Assembly (NCBI GenBank): GCA_947481755.1
Contig: CANKHS010000049.1
Coordinates: 1 to 8,287 of the forward strand
Length of the DNA stretch: 8,287 nucleotides
Source of the DNA: Actinomycetota bacterium
GTDB taxonomy: Bacteria > Actinomycetota > Thermoleophilia > Gaiellales > F1-60-MAGs149
Reading direction: 5' to 3'
This document shows positions 1-5,840 of the stretch, piece after piece (position 1 is the stretch's first letter; each line of letters starts with the position of its first letter). The translations under genes and the position numbers were made by a program. The notes under the pieces are model-generated. The model did not search any database and was not told where the DNA came from. It was given only the letters and a program-made list of their open reading frames with translations.

Positions 1-5
1 TAGTG

Positions 6-191
6 CTACCAGCTCGACTTTGTCATTCCGGGGATTACGCCCTCATGCGCAAGCTGCCGAAGGCAGATGCGGCACAGGCCGAACTTCTTGTAGACGGCAC
101 GCGGCCGGCCACACTTCTGGCAGCGCGAGTACGCGCGAACCTTGTACTTGGCCGGGCGAGCGGCCTTCATGCGCAGGGCAGTCTTTGCCAT
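6..191 (-). CDS. rpsN: 30S ribosomal protein S14, zinc-binding type (type Z)
   Basis: S14 is a small-subunit head protein near the decoding region. The product is 61 residues, the short zinc-binding form, in contrast to the roughly 100-residue zinc-free form. The zinc ligands are Cys24 and Cys27 (CQKC) and Cys40 and Cys43 (CRIC). Flanking family motifs are KYKVRAYSRC, GRPRAVYKKFGLC and the end GVIPGMTKSSW. The ATG at 191 is the standard MAKTAL-type start and has an AGGA just upstream. The stop is TAG at 6-8. Only 5 bases remain to the window edge; rpsH would normally follow. Whether the genome also encodes a zinc-free S14 cannot be seen here. Confidence 0.97.
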   Translation of the reverse strand: MAKTALRMKAARPAKYKVRAYSRCQKCGRPRAVYKKFGLCRICLRQLAHEGVIPGMTKSSW

Positions 192-199
192 ATCCTGAC

Positions 200-763
200 T
201 CAGGCCTCTCGGAACGGCATGCCGAGTTCGCGAAGCAATTCTCGTGCTTCCTCGTCGGTTGCCGCGGTCGTAGTGATGGTGATATCCATGCCACGGATCT
301 GGTCGATCCGGTCGTAATCAATTTCCGGGAAGATGATCTGCTCCCGGATGCCGAGCGAGAAGTTGCCGCGACCGTCGAACGACTTGGGGCTGATGCCCCG
401 GAAGTCGCGGATGCGCGGAAGGGCGACGGCGATGAGGCGATCGTAGAACTCCCACATCGACTCGCCACGCAACGTGACCTTGCAGCCAATCGGCATACCT
501 TCGCGCAGCTTGAAGCCGGCGATCGACTTGCGGGCGATCGTCACGATCGGCTTCTGACCCGCGATCTGGGTCATCTGCGCGACTGCATGCTCGAGTGCCT
601 TGGAGTCGGTCTTCGCGTCGGACACGCCCATGTTCAGCGTGATCTTCATCATCTTGGGAGCCTGCATCGAGGAGGTGTATTCGAACTTCTCGATCAGGCG
701 TGGCTTGATTTCGCGCTCGTAGCGCTCTTTCAGCCGGGGAATGTGTGTAGCAGTGTCGGTCAT
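200..763 (-). CDS. rplE: 50S ribosomal protein L5
   Basis: L5 binds 5S rRNA and helps place it in the large subunit, with contacts to the P-site tRNA. The product is 187 residues, a few more than the usual 179. Family segments are PRLKERYEREIKPRL, PKMMKITLNMGV, ITQxxGQKP-type sequence at about 67-73 (QIAGQKPIVTIARKSIA), LREGMPIGCKVTLRG and the C-terminal GMDITITTTA followed by EARELLRELGMPF. The ATG at 763 overlaps the rplX stop (ATGA) with only a weak GGAA upstream, so coupling is likely. It ends in TGA 8 nt before rpsN, the largest gap between genes in the window. Confidence 0.98.
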   Translation of the reverse strand: MTDTATHIPRLKERYEREIKPRLIEKFEYTSSMQAPKMMKITLNMGVSDAKTDSKALEHAVAQMTQIAGQKPIVTIARKSIAGFKLREGMPIGCKVTLRGESMWEFYDRLIAVALPRIRDFRGISPKSFDGRGNFSLGIREQIIFPEIDYDRIDQIRGMDITITTTAATDEEARELLRELGMPFREA

Positions 764-1101
764 TTATCGATGTCGTTTCCGCACTTCTTGCAGACGCGGA
801 CATTACGTCCCTCGCCCACCTTTTTACCGATGCGTGTTGCCTGGTCACAGGACGGGCAGACGAGCATCACGTTCGAACGGCGCAGCGGTGCCTCAAGATC
901 GAGCACGCCACCTGGTGCCATCTGCTGACCACCCGAACCCGGCACGGGGCGCGGCTTCGTGTGGCGCTTGGCAATGTTGCGACCTTCAACGATCACGCGA
1001 GCGGTTGCGGGGTCGGCAGCGAGCACCTTGCCGCGCTTGCCGCGATCCTTGCCGGTCACGACCTCAATCGTGTCACCCGTCTTGATGCCGATGCTACTCA
1101 T
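760..1101 (-). CDS. rplX: 50S ribosomal protein L24, zinc-ribbon form
   Basis: L24 starts large-subunit assembly by binding the 5' part of 23S rRNA. The product is 113 residues, slightly longer than the roughly 104 of E. coli. The KOW motif is in the first 40 residues (KTGDTIEVVTGKDRGKRGKV), followed by VEGRNIAKRHTKP and the conserved SNVMLVCP. The C-terminal half has CPSC at 82-85 and CKKC at 104-107, a Cys4 arrangement expected to bind zinc. Such a Cys4 form is known for L24 of some other phyla, such as Thermus. The ATG at 1101 shares a base with the rplN stop. The end overlaps rplE as ATGA. Confidence 0.97.
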   Translation of the reverse strand: MSSIGIKTGDTIEVVTGKDRGKRGKVLAADPATARVIVEGRNIAKRHTKPRPVPGSGGQQMAPGGVLDLEAPLRRSNVMLVCPSCDQATRIGKKVGEGRNVRVCKKCGNDIDK

Positions 1102-1469
1102 CAGAGCACCTCCGGTGCGAGCGAGACGATGCGCATGAAGTTGCGCTCACGCAGCTCACGTGCGACGGGTCCAAAGATACGCGTTCCACGAGGGTTGCCG
1201 GCCGGATCAATGATCACGGCAGCGTTGTCGTCGAAGCGGATGTTCGTGCCGTCGTCACGGTGGTGCGCCTTCGTGGTGCGGACGACCACAGCGTGGACGA
1301 CCTCACCCTTCTTGACGGCGCCGTGCGGCGTTGCCTGCTTGACGGTGGCGATGATGATGTCCCCCACGCGTGCATAACGACGGTGCGAACCGCCGCGAAC
1401 ACGGATGCAGAGGATCTCGCGAGCACCGGTGTTATCGGCCACGCGGAGTCGGGATTCCTGCTGGATCAC
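1101..1469 (-). CDS. rplN: 50S ribosomal protein L14
   Basis: L14 lies at the subunit interface, forms bridges to the small subunit and is the docking site of the silencing factor RsfS. The 122-residue product has the standard length and sequence: MIQQESRLRVADNTGAREIL, RRYARVGDIIIATVKQATP, VKKGEVVHAVVVRTTK, then IRFDDNAAVIID and RGTRIFGPVARELR. The start is GTG at 1469, overlapping the rpsQ TGA as GTGA. A strong Shine-Dalgarno (GAGGTGG at 1474-1480) lies just upstream. The TGA shares a base with the rplX ATG. Confidence 0.98.
   Translation of the reverse strand: MIQQESRLRVADNTGAREILCIRVRGGSHRRYARVGDIIIATVKQATPHGAVKKGEVVHAVVVRTTKAHHRDDGTNIRFDDNAAVIIDPAGNPRGTRIFGPVARELRERNFMRIVSLAPEVL
1107..1113 (-). 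promoter_or_regulatory. Strong Shine-Dalgarno for rplX
   Basis: The minus strand reads GGAGGTG, ending 5 nt before the rplX ATG at 1101 and lying inside the last codons of rplN. It is the best anti-SD match I noticed in the window. Confidence 0.75.
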
Positions 1470-2167
1470 TTGGCCACCTCAACGATCTCGACCAGACGCC
1501 AATGCTTCGTGCGGGACAGCGGACGTGTCTCGACGACGCGAACGGTGTCACCAATGTTGGCGGCATTCTTCTCGTCGTGCGCGTGCAACGTCATCGAGCG
1601 GCGCATGATCTTCTTGTACTTCGGGTGTGCCTTGAGGACGTCGACGCGGACCGTAATGGTCTGCTCCGACTTGTTCGACGTGACAACGCCACGACGCTCT
1701 CGGCGACGGCCAGCCTCGGTCTCCTCCGCCGGCGTGCGCACGTAGGCGCCGCCCTTGGACTCGCCGCGACGACGCTTGCGCGCCTCGGCCGACTTCTTGC
1801 GGAGCTCAGCGCGCTCGGCAGCCGTCGTGCGCACACGGCGCGGACGGGGCGAGCGCGGACTGCGCTTCTTCTTCTCTTTGACAGGAGCAGCCTCTTCAGC
1901 AGCCGGAGCTTCCTCAGCAACAGCCTCATCGGCCGGAGCGTCGTCAGCAGCGGGTGCTTCTTCAGCAGCAGCCTCTTCAGCGGGTGCTTCCTCAGCGACA
2001 GCCTCTTCAGCTGGCGCTTCGTCGGCAGCAGCCTCAGGAGCAGCCTCTTCGGCAGCAGCCTCCGGAGCAGCCTCCTCTACAGGAGTCTCCTCGGCGGCAG
2101 CTTCCACAGGAGCGGCTTCCTCGACGGGAGTCTCCTCCACGTCTGGGGTCTCGTTCTCGTCGCTCAC
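1466..2167 (-). CDS. rpsQ: 30S ribosomal protein S17 with about 152-residue charged N-terminal extension
   Basis: S17 is a primary 16S rRNA-binding protein with an OB fold. The product is 233 residues, against about 84 in E. coli. The S17 core occupies about 153-233: GRRRERRGVVTSNKSEQTITV, then HPKYKKIMRRSMTLHAHDE, then NIGDTVRVVETRPLSRTKHW and IVEVAK. Residues 1-95 are almost wholly Glu, Ala, Pro, Val and Asp in imperfect repeats. Residues 96-137 are strongly basic (EKKKRSPRSPRPRRVR, EARKRRRGESK). The start is GTG at 2167, overlapping the rpmC stop (GTGA), with GGTGGAG about 4 nt upstream. No ATG lies between the extension and the core, so the long form is probably real. Mycobacterial S17 is also N-terminally extended, but less so. 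The stop overlaps rplN as GTGA. Confidence 0.95.
   Translation of the reverse strand: MSDENETPDVEETPVEEAAPVEAAAEETPVEEAAPEAAAEEAAPEAAADEAPAEEAVAEEAPAEEAAAEEAPAADDAPADEAVAEEAPAAEEAAPVKEKKKRSPRSPRPRRVRTTAAERAELRKKSAEARKRRRGESKGGAYVRTPAEETEAGRRRERRGVVTSNKSEQTITVRVDVLKAHPKYKKIMRRSMTLHAHDEKNAANIGDTVRVVETRPLSRTKHWRLVEIVEVAK
1925..2005 (-). repeat. Acidic Ala/Glu block in rpsQ, copy matching rpsC
   Basis: This encodes S17 residues 55-81 (EAVAEEAPAEEAAAEEAPA...). It matches 2803-2883 in rpsC at protein and DNA level. The whole surrounding stretch (about 1883-2160) is built of similar imperfect EEAPA/AAAEE units, so the boundaries of the match are soft. Confidence 0.75.
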
Positions 2168-2373
2168 CGTGCTCCACCTTCCTGCTGTTCTGCCTGCTCG
2201 CCCTGGATCGTCAGCAGCCGCGCGAGTTCGCGCTTGACCAACGTCAACCTGGACGTATTCTCGAGCGCTCCCGTGGCGTGCTGGAAGCGCAGATTGAACA
2301 GCTCTTGTCGAGCCTCCTGCATCCGCTTCGTAACGTCGTCAGGACTCAACTCTCGGATTTCATTAGCCTTCAA
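2164..2373 (-). CDS. rpmC: 50S ribosomal protein L29
   Basis: L29 sits at the tunnel exit next to L23 and helps form the trigger factor and SRP docking site. From TTG 2373 the product is 69 residues, starting MKANEIRELSPDDV, which is the usual family start. The coiled-coil hairpin contains RQELFNLRFQ and the signature NTSRLTLVKRELARLLTI, followed by a short Gln/Glu/Gly tail. A GTG at 2382 would add three residues (MIS), but the Shine-Dalgarno AGAGGG ends at that codon and is 8 nt from the TTG, so I prefer the TTG. Either way the gene overlaps rplP. Its TGA overlaps the rpsQ GTG as GTGA. Confidence 0.94.
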   Translation of the reverse strand: MKANEIRELSPDDVTKRMQEARQELFNLRFQHATGALENTSRLTLVKRELARLLTIQGEQAEQQEGGAR

Positions 2374-2788
2374 AGAGATCACCCTCTCGAGTCACAAACG
2401 AGCAACGGATCGGCAATTTCTGGGCGGCGAGTCGGAGCGCGTCACGCGCCAACGGCTCAGGCACACCAGCGAGCTCAAACATCACGCGGCCAGGGCGCAC
2501 AACGGCGACCCAGAACTCCGGGGAGCCCTTACCAGAGCCCATGCGGGTCTCGGCAGGCTTCTTCGTGACGGGCTTATCGGGAAAGATTGTGATCCAGACC
2601 TTGCCACCGCGCTTGATCTTGCGCGTCATGGCAATACGAGCAGCCTCGATCTGGCGGGCCGTGACCCAGCCCTCTTCCATCGCCTTCAGACCGTACTCGC
2701 CGAAGTTGACGCGAGCGCCACCCTTCGTCTCGCCGGTGCGGCGGCCGCGATGAACGCGACGATGCTTGACACGTCGTGGCATCAACAT
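2363..2788 (-). CDS. rplP: 50S ribosomal protein L16
   Basis: L16 binds near the A-site tRNA elbow and completes the active large subunit late in assembly. The 141-residue product is of normal length. It starts MLMPRRVKHRRVHRGRR and shows FGEYGLKAMEEGWVTARQIEAAR (about 29-51), KVWITIFPDKPVTKKPAETRMGSGKG and PEFWVAVVRPGRVMFEL. Arg82 in ETRMGSGKG corresponds to the arginine hydroxylated in E. coli L16. The ATG at 2788 overlaps the rpsC stop (TGATG), with GAGGAGG 10 nt upstream. The 3' end overlaps rpmC by 11 nt using the preferred rpmC start, the longest overlap in the window. Confidence 0.98.
   Translation of the reverse strand: MLMPRRVKHRRVHRGRRTGETKGGARVNFGEYGLKAMEEGWVTARQIEAARIAMTRKIKRGGKVWITIFPDKPVTKKPAETRMGSGKGSPEFWVAVVRPGRVMFELAGVPEPLARDALRLAAQKLPIRCSFVTREGDLFEG
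2382..2388 (-). promoter_or_regulatory. Shine-Dalgarno that decides the rpmC start
   Basis: The minus strand reads GAGAGGG here, inside the 3' end of rplP. It is 8 nt from the TTG at 2373 and touches the alternative GTG at 2382. Normal spacing rules favour the TTG. Confidence 0.6.
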
Positions 2789-3951
2789 CAGGAACCAGCC
2801 TCCTCATCGGCAGGCGCCTCGGCTGCGGGTGCCTCTTCGGCAGCAGCAGCTTCTTCAGCGGGAGCCTCTTCGGCAACGGCCTCGACGACAACCTCTTCGG
2901 CAACAGCCTCAGCGGGCGTCTCGACGACAGCCTCTTCGACGACAGCCTCAACCGCGGCCTCAGCGACAGGCGCCTCGTTGACCGGAGTCTCGATGATCTC
3001 CTCGACGATGGTCTCTTCGACCACTTCAGGCGTCTCGGGCTTGGGACGGGCACGACGGCCGGCCGGAACGGACGGACCGCTCAGGCGTGGCTGGTTCGGT
3101 CCACCGGGACCGCCAGCGCCACCGCCGCCACGCGGACGACGATCGCCACCACGGTCATTGCGGTCGCCACCACCAGGTCCACCAGCGCCACCGCCCGGTG
3201 CACCACGACGACCCTTGGGCCGTGCAGGTCCGAGCTCTTCGATGGCACCCTTGGCGCCACCCTTGCGGCGTCGAGCGTCGACCTCGCCGAGGCGCGTTGC
3301 GCCGACGTCAGCCGACTCGTAGCCCTCAGGCATAATCTCGCCCTTATTGATCCAGACCTTCACGCCGATGCGGCCGTAGGTCGTCTTGGCCTCAGCGAAG
3401 CCATAATCGATATCGGCGCGCAGCGTCTGAAGCGGCACGCGACCCTCCGAGTACTGCTCGGTGCGCGACATCTCGCCGCCACCCAGACGACCGCCACACT
3501 TGATGCGGACGCCCTGGGCGCCGGAACGCACAGCCGACTGCATCGAGCGCTTCATCGCGCGGCGGAAAGCGACGCGATTCTGCAGCTGCTCTGCGACGGA
3601 CTGCGCCATCAGGCGCGCATCCAACTCGGGGCGCTTGATCTCGTTGATGTTGATCTGCACGGCACGACCGGTGATCGCATGCACTTCCTTGCGGAGAGCG
3701 TCAACTTCGATACCAGACTTGCCGATCACGATGCCCGGACGGGCCGTGTAGATGTCGATCGTGATCTTCTGCGAGTCCTTGCGGATATGAATATCCGACA
3801 AGCCCGCATGGCTCAACTTGTTGTGAATGTGCTCGCGAATCTTGATGTCCTCGCCGAGATAACGGGCGAACTCGCGATCCGAGCACCAATTGGATTTCCA
3901 GTCGTGGATGATCCCGACGCGCAGGCCACCTGGATGTACTTTCTGGCCCAT
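2788..3951 (-). CDS. rpsC: 30S ribosomal protein S3 with Arg/Gly-rich and acidic C-terminal extension
   Basis: S3 lies at the mRNA entry pore of the small subunit and has helicase-related contacts. The product is 387 residues, against 233 in E. coli. The core, at about 1-215, starts MGQKVHPGGLRVGIIHDW. Its KH domain has the GxxG loop GKSG at 77-80 within RPGIVIGKSG. It continues through IKCGGRLGGGEMSRTE and ends GRIGVKVWINKGEIMP. After that come two extra parts. Residues about 225-303 are Arg/Gly/Pro-rich, with RGG-like stretches. Residues about 304-387 are rich in Glu, Ala and Val. Both look disordered. The ATG at 3951 follows the rplV stop by 2 nt and has AAGGA about 6 nt upstream. The TGA shares a base with the rplP start. 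The frame stays open to this junction, so the tail is genuinely encoded. Confidence 0.97.
   Translation of the reverse strand: MGQKVHPGGLRVGIIHDWKSNWCSDREFARYLGEDIKIREHIHNKLSHAGLSDIHIRKDSQKITIDIYTARPGIVIGKSGIEVDALRKEVHAITGRAVQININEIKRPELDARLMAQSVAEQLQNRVAFRRAMKRSMQSAVRSGAQGVRIKCGGRLGGGEMSRTEQYSEGRVPLQTLRADIDYGFAEAKTTYGRIGVKVWINKGEIMPEGYESADVGATRLGEVDARRRKGGAKGAIEELGPARPKGRRGAPGGGAGGPGGGDRNDRGGDRRPRGGGGAGGPGGPNQPRLSGPSVPAGRRARPKPETPEVVEETIVEEIIETPVNEAPVAEAAVEAVVEEAVVETPAEAVAEEVVVEAVAEEAPAEEAAAAEEAPAAEAPADEEAGS
2803..2883 (-). repeat. Acidic Ala/Glu block in rpsC, copy matching rpsQ
   Basis: This encodes S3 residues 357-383 (EAVAEEAPAEEAAAAEEAPA...). By hand alignment it matches the segment at 1925-2005 in rpsQ in the same orientation and frame. 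There are 26 aligned codons, one Glu/Asp difference and a one-codon gap on each side. About 65 of 78 aligned bases agree. Confidence 0.75.
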
Positions 3952-3953
3952 GG

Positions 3954-4721
3954 TCAGTCCTTCTCCCCGTCGGGGGTATCCGTCTTCTTCGGTGCGCGCT
4001 TACGCGGCGCAGCCGGCTTCTTCTCGGCAGTACCCTCAGCAGCCGCAGCCTTTGGCTTCGCGGGTGCCTTTGGCTTGGCAGGAGCCTTCGGCTTTGCAGC
4101 GGCCTTTGGCTTGTCAGCAGCAGCGGCCTCAGTCGGCTCGGCCTTCGGCTTCGCCGGCGCCTTTGGCTTCGCAGCGGCCTTTGGCTTGGCAGCGGCCTTC
4201 GGCTTCTCAGCGACCTCGGCGACGTCGGTAGCAACCTCTGCCCCGTCGGCCTTCTTCGACGCGGCGACGCGCTTCGAGCGGGCGGAATCGCCAGCCTTCT
4301 TCGGTGCAACCGTCTCTGTCGTTCCGTCGACCGTGGTCTCGATCACCGTGCCGCCCGAAAGCGAGCGAAGCAGGATCGTGATGTGAGCCGTGCGCTTACG
4401 AATCTTGCTGGCGCGACCACGAGCACGTGGCTTAAAGCGCTTGATCGTGACGCCCTCGTTGGCGAACGCCTCGTGGATCACGAGATCGTCAGGCGAGAGG
4501 CCATGATTGACTTCGGCATTCGTAACGGCAGAGCGCAGCACAAGCTCGATGTCCTTGGCCACAGCACGTGGCGAGAACAGGAGTTGCTTGCGCGCGTCGA
4601 TCACAGAACGACCGCGAATGTCAGCGAGCACGAGGCGAACCTTGCGTGCGGACGAGCGGACGTGACGCGCCTCGGCGCGGACCAGTCCGGTGTTCGCAAA
4701 GTTAAAGCGCTTATCAGCCAT
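3954..4721 (-). CDS. rplV: 50S ribosomal protein L22 with long Lys/Ala/Pro C-terminal extension
   Basis: L22 binds all 23S rRNA domains, and its beta hairpin lines the exit tunnel. The product from ATG 4721 is 255 residues, against about 110 in E. coli. The globular core lies at about 13-120, with RHVRSSARKVRLVLADIRG, the hairpin/signature FKPRARGRASKIRKRTAHI and a normal core end. Residues 121-255 are extra: a Thr/Val-rich linker, then eight KPKA units at 173-225, mostly with a 6-residue period, then a basic end. The tail looks disordered and resembles histone H1 tails. Extended L22 tails are known in actinobacteria. The frame is open upstream to 4868, but those 49 residues lie over rpsS and do not resemble L22. 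GAGG about 9 nt before 4721 supports that start. The stop is 2 nt from rpsC. Confidence 0.96.
   Translation of the reverse strand: MADKRFNFANTGLVRAEARHVRSSARKVRLVLADIRGRSVIDARKQLLFSPRAVAKDIELVLRSAVTNAEVNHGLSPDDLVIHEAFANEGVTIKRFKPRARGRASKIRKRTAHITILLRSLSGGTVIETTVDGTTETVAPKKAGDSARSKRVAASKKADGAEVATDVAEVAEKPKAAAKPKAAAKPKAPAKPKAEPTEAAAADKPKAAAKPKAPAKPKAPAKPKAAAAEGTAEKKPAAPRKRAPKKTDTPDGEKD
4047..4205 (-). repeat. 18-nt tandem coding repeat (KPKAxA) in the rplV tail
   Basis: Eight KPKA units begin at L22 residues 173, 179, 185, 191, 204, 210, 216 and 222. The period is 18 nt, except for a 13-residue spacing after the fourth unit, which contains EPTEAAAAD. On the plus strand the unit reads as variants of GGCAGCGGCCTTTGGCTT, with changes mostly in third positions and in the Ala/Pro alternation. 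The in-frame period suggests growth by slippage or unequal exchange under protein-level selection. Confidence 0.9.
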
Positions 4722-4722
4722 C

Positions 4723-5001
4723 TCAGCCGCGCCTCGACTGCTTGTCGGCCACGTGGCCTCGGTAGGTTCGCGTAGGAGCGAACTCGCCGAGCTTGTGACC
4801 AACCATGGACTCGGAAATAAAGACTGGCACGTGCTTGCGGCCATCGTGCACCGCGATCGTGTGACCAACCATCTCCGGGAAGATGGTCGACGCGCGCGAC
4901 CAGGTCTTCAACATTTTGCGTTCCTTGGTGGCGTTCTGCTCTTCGATGCGCTTGAAGAGACGCTCGTCCACATAAGGACCCTTTTTCGACGATCGCGACA
5001 T
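4723..5001 (-). CDS. rpsS: 30S ribosomal protein S19
   Basis: S19 is a small-subunit head protein that contacts S13 and the A-site tRNA region. The product is 92 residues, as expected. It starts MSRSSKKGPYVDERLFKRI and carries the conserved stretch TWSRASTIFPEMVGHTIAVH, then HVPVFISESMVGHKLGEFAPTR and the end TYRGHVADK. The start ATG at 5001 shares a base with the rplB TAA (TAATG) and lies a little downstream of a GAGGG-type Shine-Dalgarno. Its TGA is followed by one base and then the rplV ATG (TGAGATG). Confidence 0.98.
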   Translation of the reverse strand: MSRSSKKGPYVDERLFKRIEEQNATKERKMLKTWSRASTIFPEMVGHTIAVHDGRKHVPVFISESMVGHKLGEFAPTRTYRGHVADKQSRRG

Positions 5002-5840
5002 TACTTGCGGCCCTTCCCTCGGCGCCGACCACGAACGATGTCAGCGGACGATGCCTTCTTCGGATCGCGGGTACGACGACCAAGCGTCGGCTTGCCCCAC
5101 GGGGTGACGGGATGCGATCCCTTGCCCTTGCCCTCGCCACCACCATGTGGATGGTCGACAGGGTTCATTGCGGTACCACGAACGCCAGGGCGCTTGCCGG
5201 CCCAACGGGCGCGACCAGCCTTGCCACCGACTTCGTTCTCATGCGTCGTGTTGCCGACCTGGCCGATCGTGGCGCGGCACGTAGCCGGCACGCGGCGAAG
5301 CTCGCCGGAAGGCAGGCGCAGCAAGGCTGTGTCGGCTTCCTTGGCGACGAGCTGTGCGCTCGTACCAGCGGAGCGGCACATGCGGGCACCCTGACCAGGA
5401 CGCAACTCGACGCAATGCACCGTGGTGCCGGTCGGGATGTTGGCCAGTGGCAGAGCGTTGCCCGGCTTGATGTCAGCCTCGGGACCGGACGACACCATCG
5501 AGCCAACCTCAAGGTTGACCGGAGCGACGATGTAGGCCTTGGCGCCGTCCACATAGTGGAGCAATGCGATGCGAGCGGAACGATTCGGGTCGTACTCGAT
5601 CGCGGCAACCTTCGCAGGTACGCCGTCCTTGAGTCGCTTGAAATCGATGATGCGGTAGCGGCGCTTGTGGCCACCACCCTGATGACGTGTCGTGATGCGG
5701 CCGTTGTTGTTACGACCACCATGACGATGGGTCGGCGCAAGCAGGCTCTTCTCCGGGGTCGACTTCGTCACTTCGGCGAAGTCGGACACGGTCATGAAAC
5801 GGCGACCTGGCGAGGTCGGGCGGAAAGATCGGACGCCCAT
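5001..5840 (-). CDS. rplB: 50S ribosomal protein L2
   Basis: L2 is a core 23S rRNA-binding protein needed for subunit association and peptidyl transferase activity. The 279-residue product is of standard length. It has the OB-fold region with RHQGGGHKRRYRIIDFKR (about 52-69) and EYDPNRSARIALLHY. The C-terminal signature MNPVDHPHGGGEG lies at 225-237, where His230 corresponds to the conserved His229 of E. coli. The basic tail TRDPKKASS...GRRRGKGRK is typical. The ATG at 5840 overlaps the rplW stop (TAATG) and has a Shine-Dalgarno, GAGGGAG at 5848-5854. The stop overlaps the rpsS start by one base. Nothing is unusual about this gene. Confidence 0.98.
   Translation of the reverse strand: MGVRSFRPTSPGRRFMTVSDFAEVTKSTPEKSLLAPTHRHGGRNNNGRITTRHQGGGHKRRYRIIDFKRLKDGVPAKVAAIEYDPNRSARIALLHYVDGAKAYIVAPVNLEVGSMVSSGPEADIKPGNALPLANIPTGTTVHCVELRPGQGARMCRSAGTSAQLVAKEADTALLRLPSGELRRVPATCRATIGQVGNTTHENEVGGKAGRARWAGKRPGVRGTAMNPVDHPHGGGEGKGKGSHPVTPWGKPTLGRRTRDPKKASSADIVRGRRRGKGRK

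Noticed and set aside
20..928. 302-codon open frame on the plus strand opposite rpsN, rplE and rplX
   Set aside because: It is a shadow of three certain ribosomal protein genes.
1883..2160. Possible frameshift or assembly artefact making the S17 extension
   Set aside because: The frame is open from the GTGA overlap with rpmC straight into the S17 core, composition is coherent, and a similar acidic block occurs in S3.
1370..3322. 650-codon open frame on the plus strand, with a second one at 2776-4386
   Set aside because: Both lie antisense to rpsQ, rpmC, rplP, rpsC and rplV. Their Ser/Ala/Arg low-complexity products are the reverse reading of the Glu/Ala and Lys/Ala/Pro repeats in a GC-rich sequence. 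There are no recognisable domains and no separate upstream space.
4047..4205. CRISPR-like or mobile-element repeat
   Set aside because: The repeat is in frame, 18 nt in period with no spacers, and encodes the KPKA units of the L22 tail.
4722..4868. Upstream extension of L22 to an ATG at 4868
   Set aside because: The extra 49 residues overlap rpsS, lack similarity to L22, and the ATG at 4721 has good Shine-Dalgarno spacing and gives a typical L22 N-terminus.
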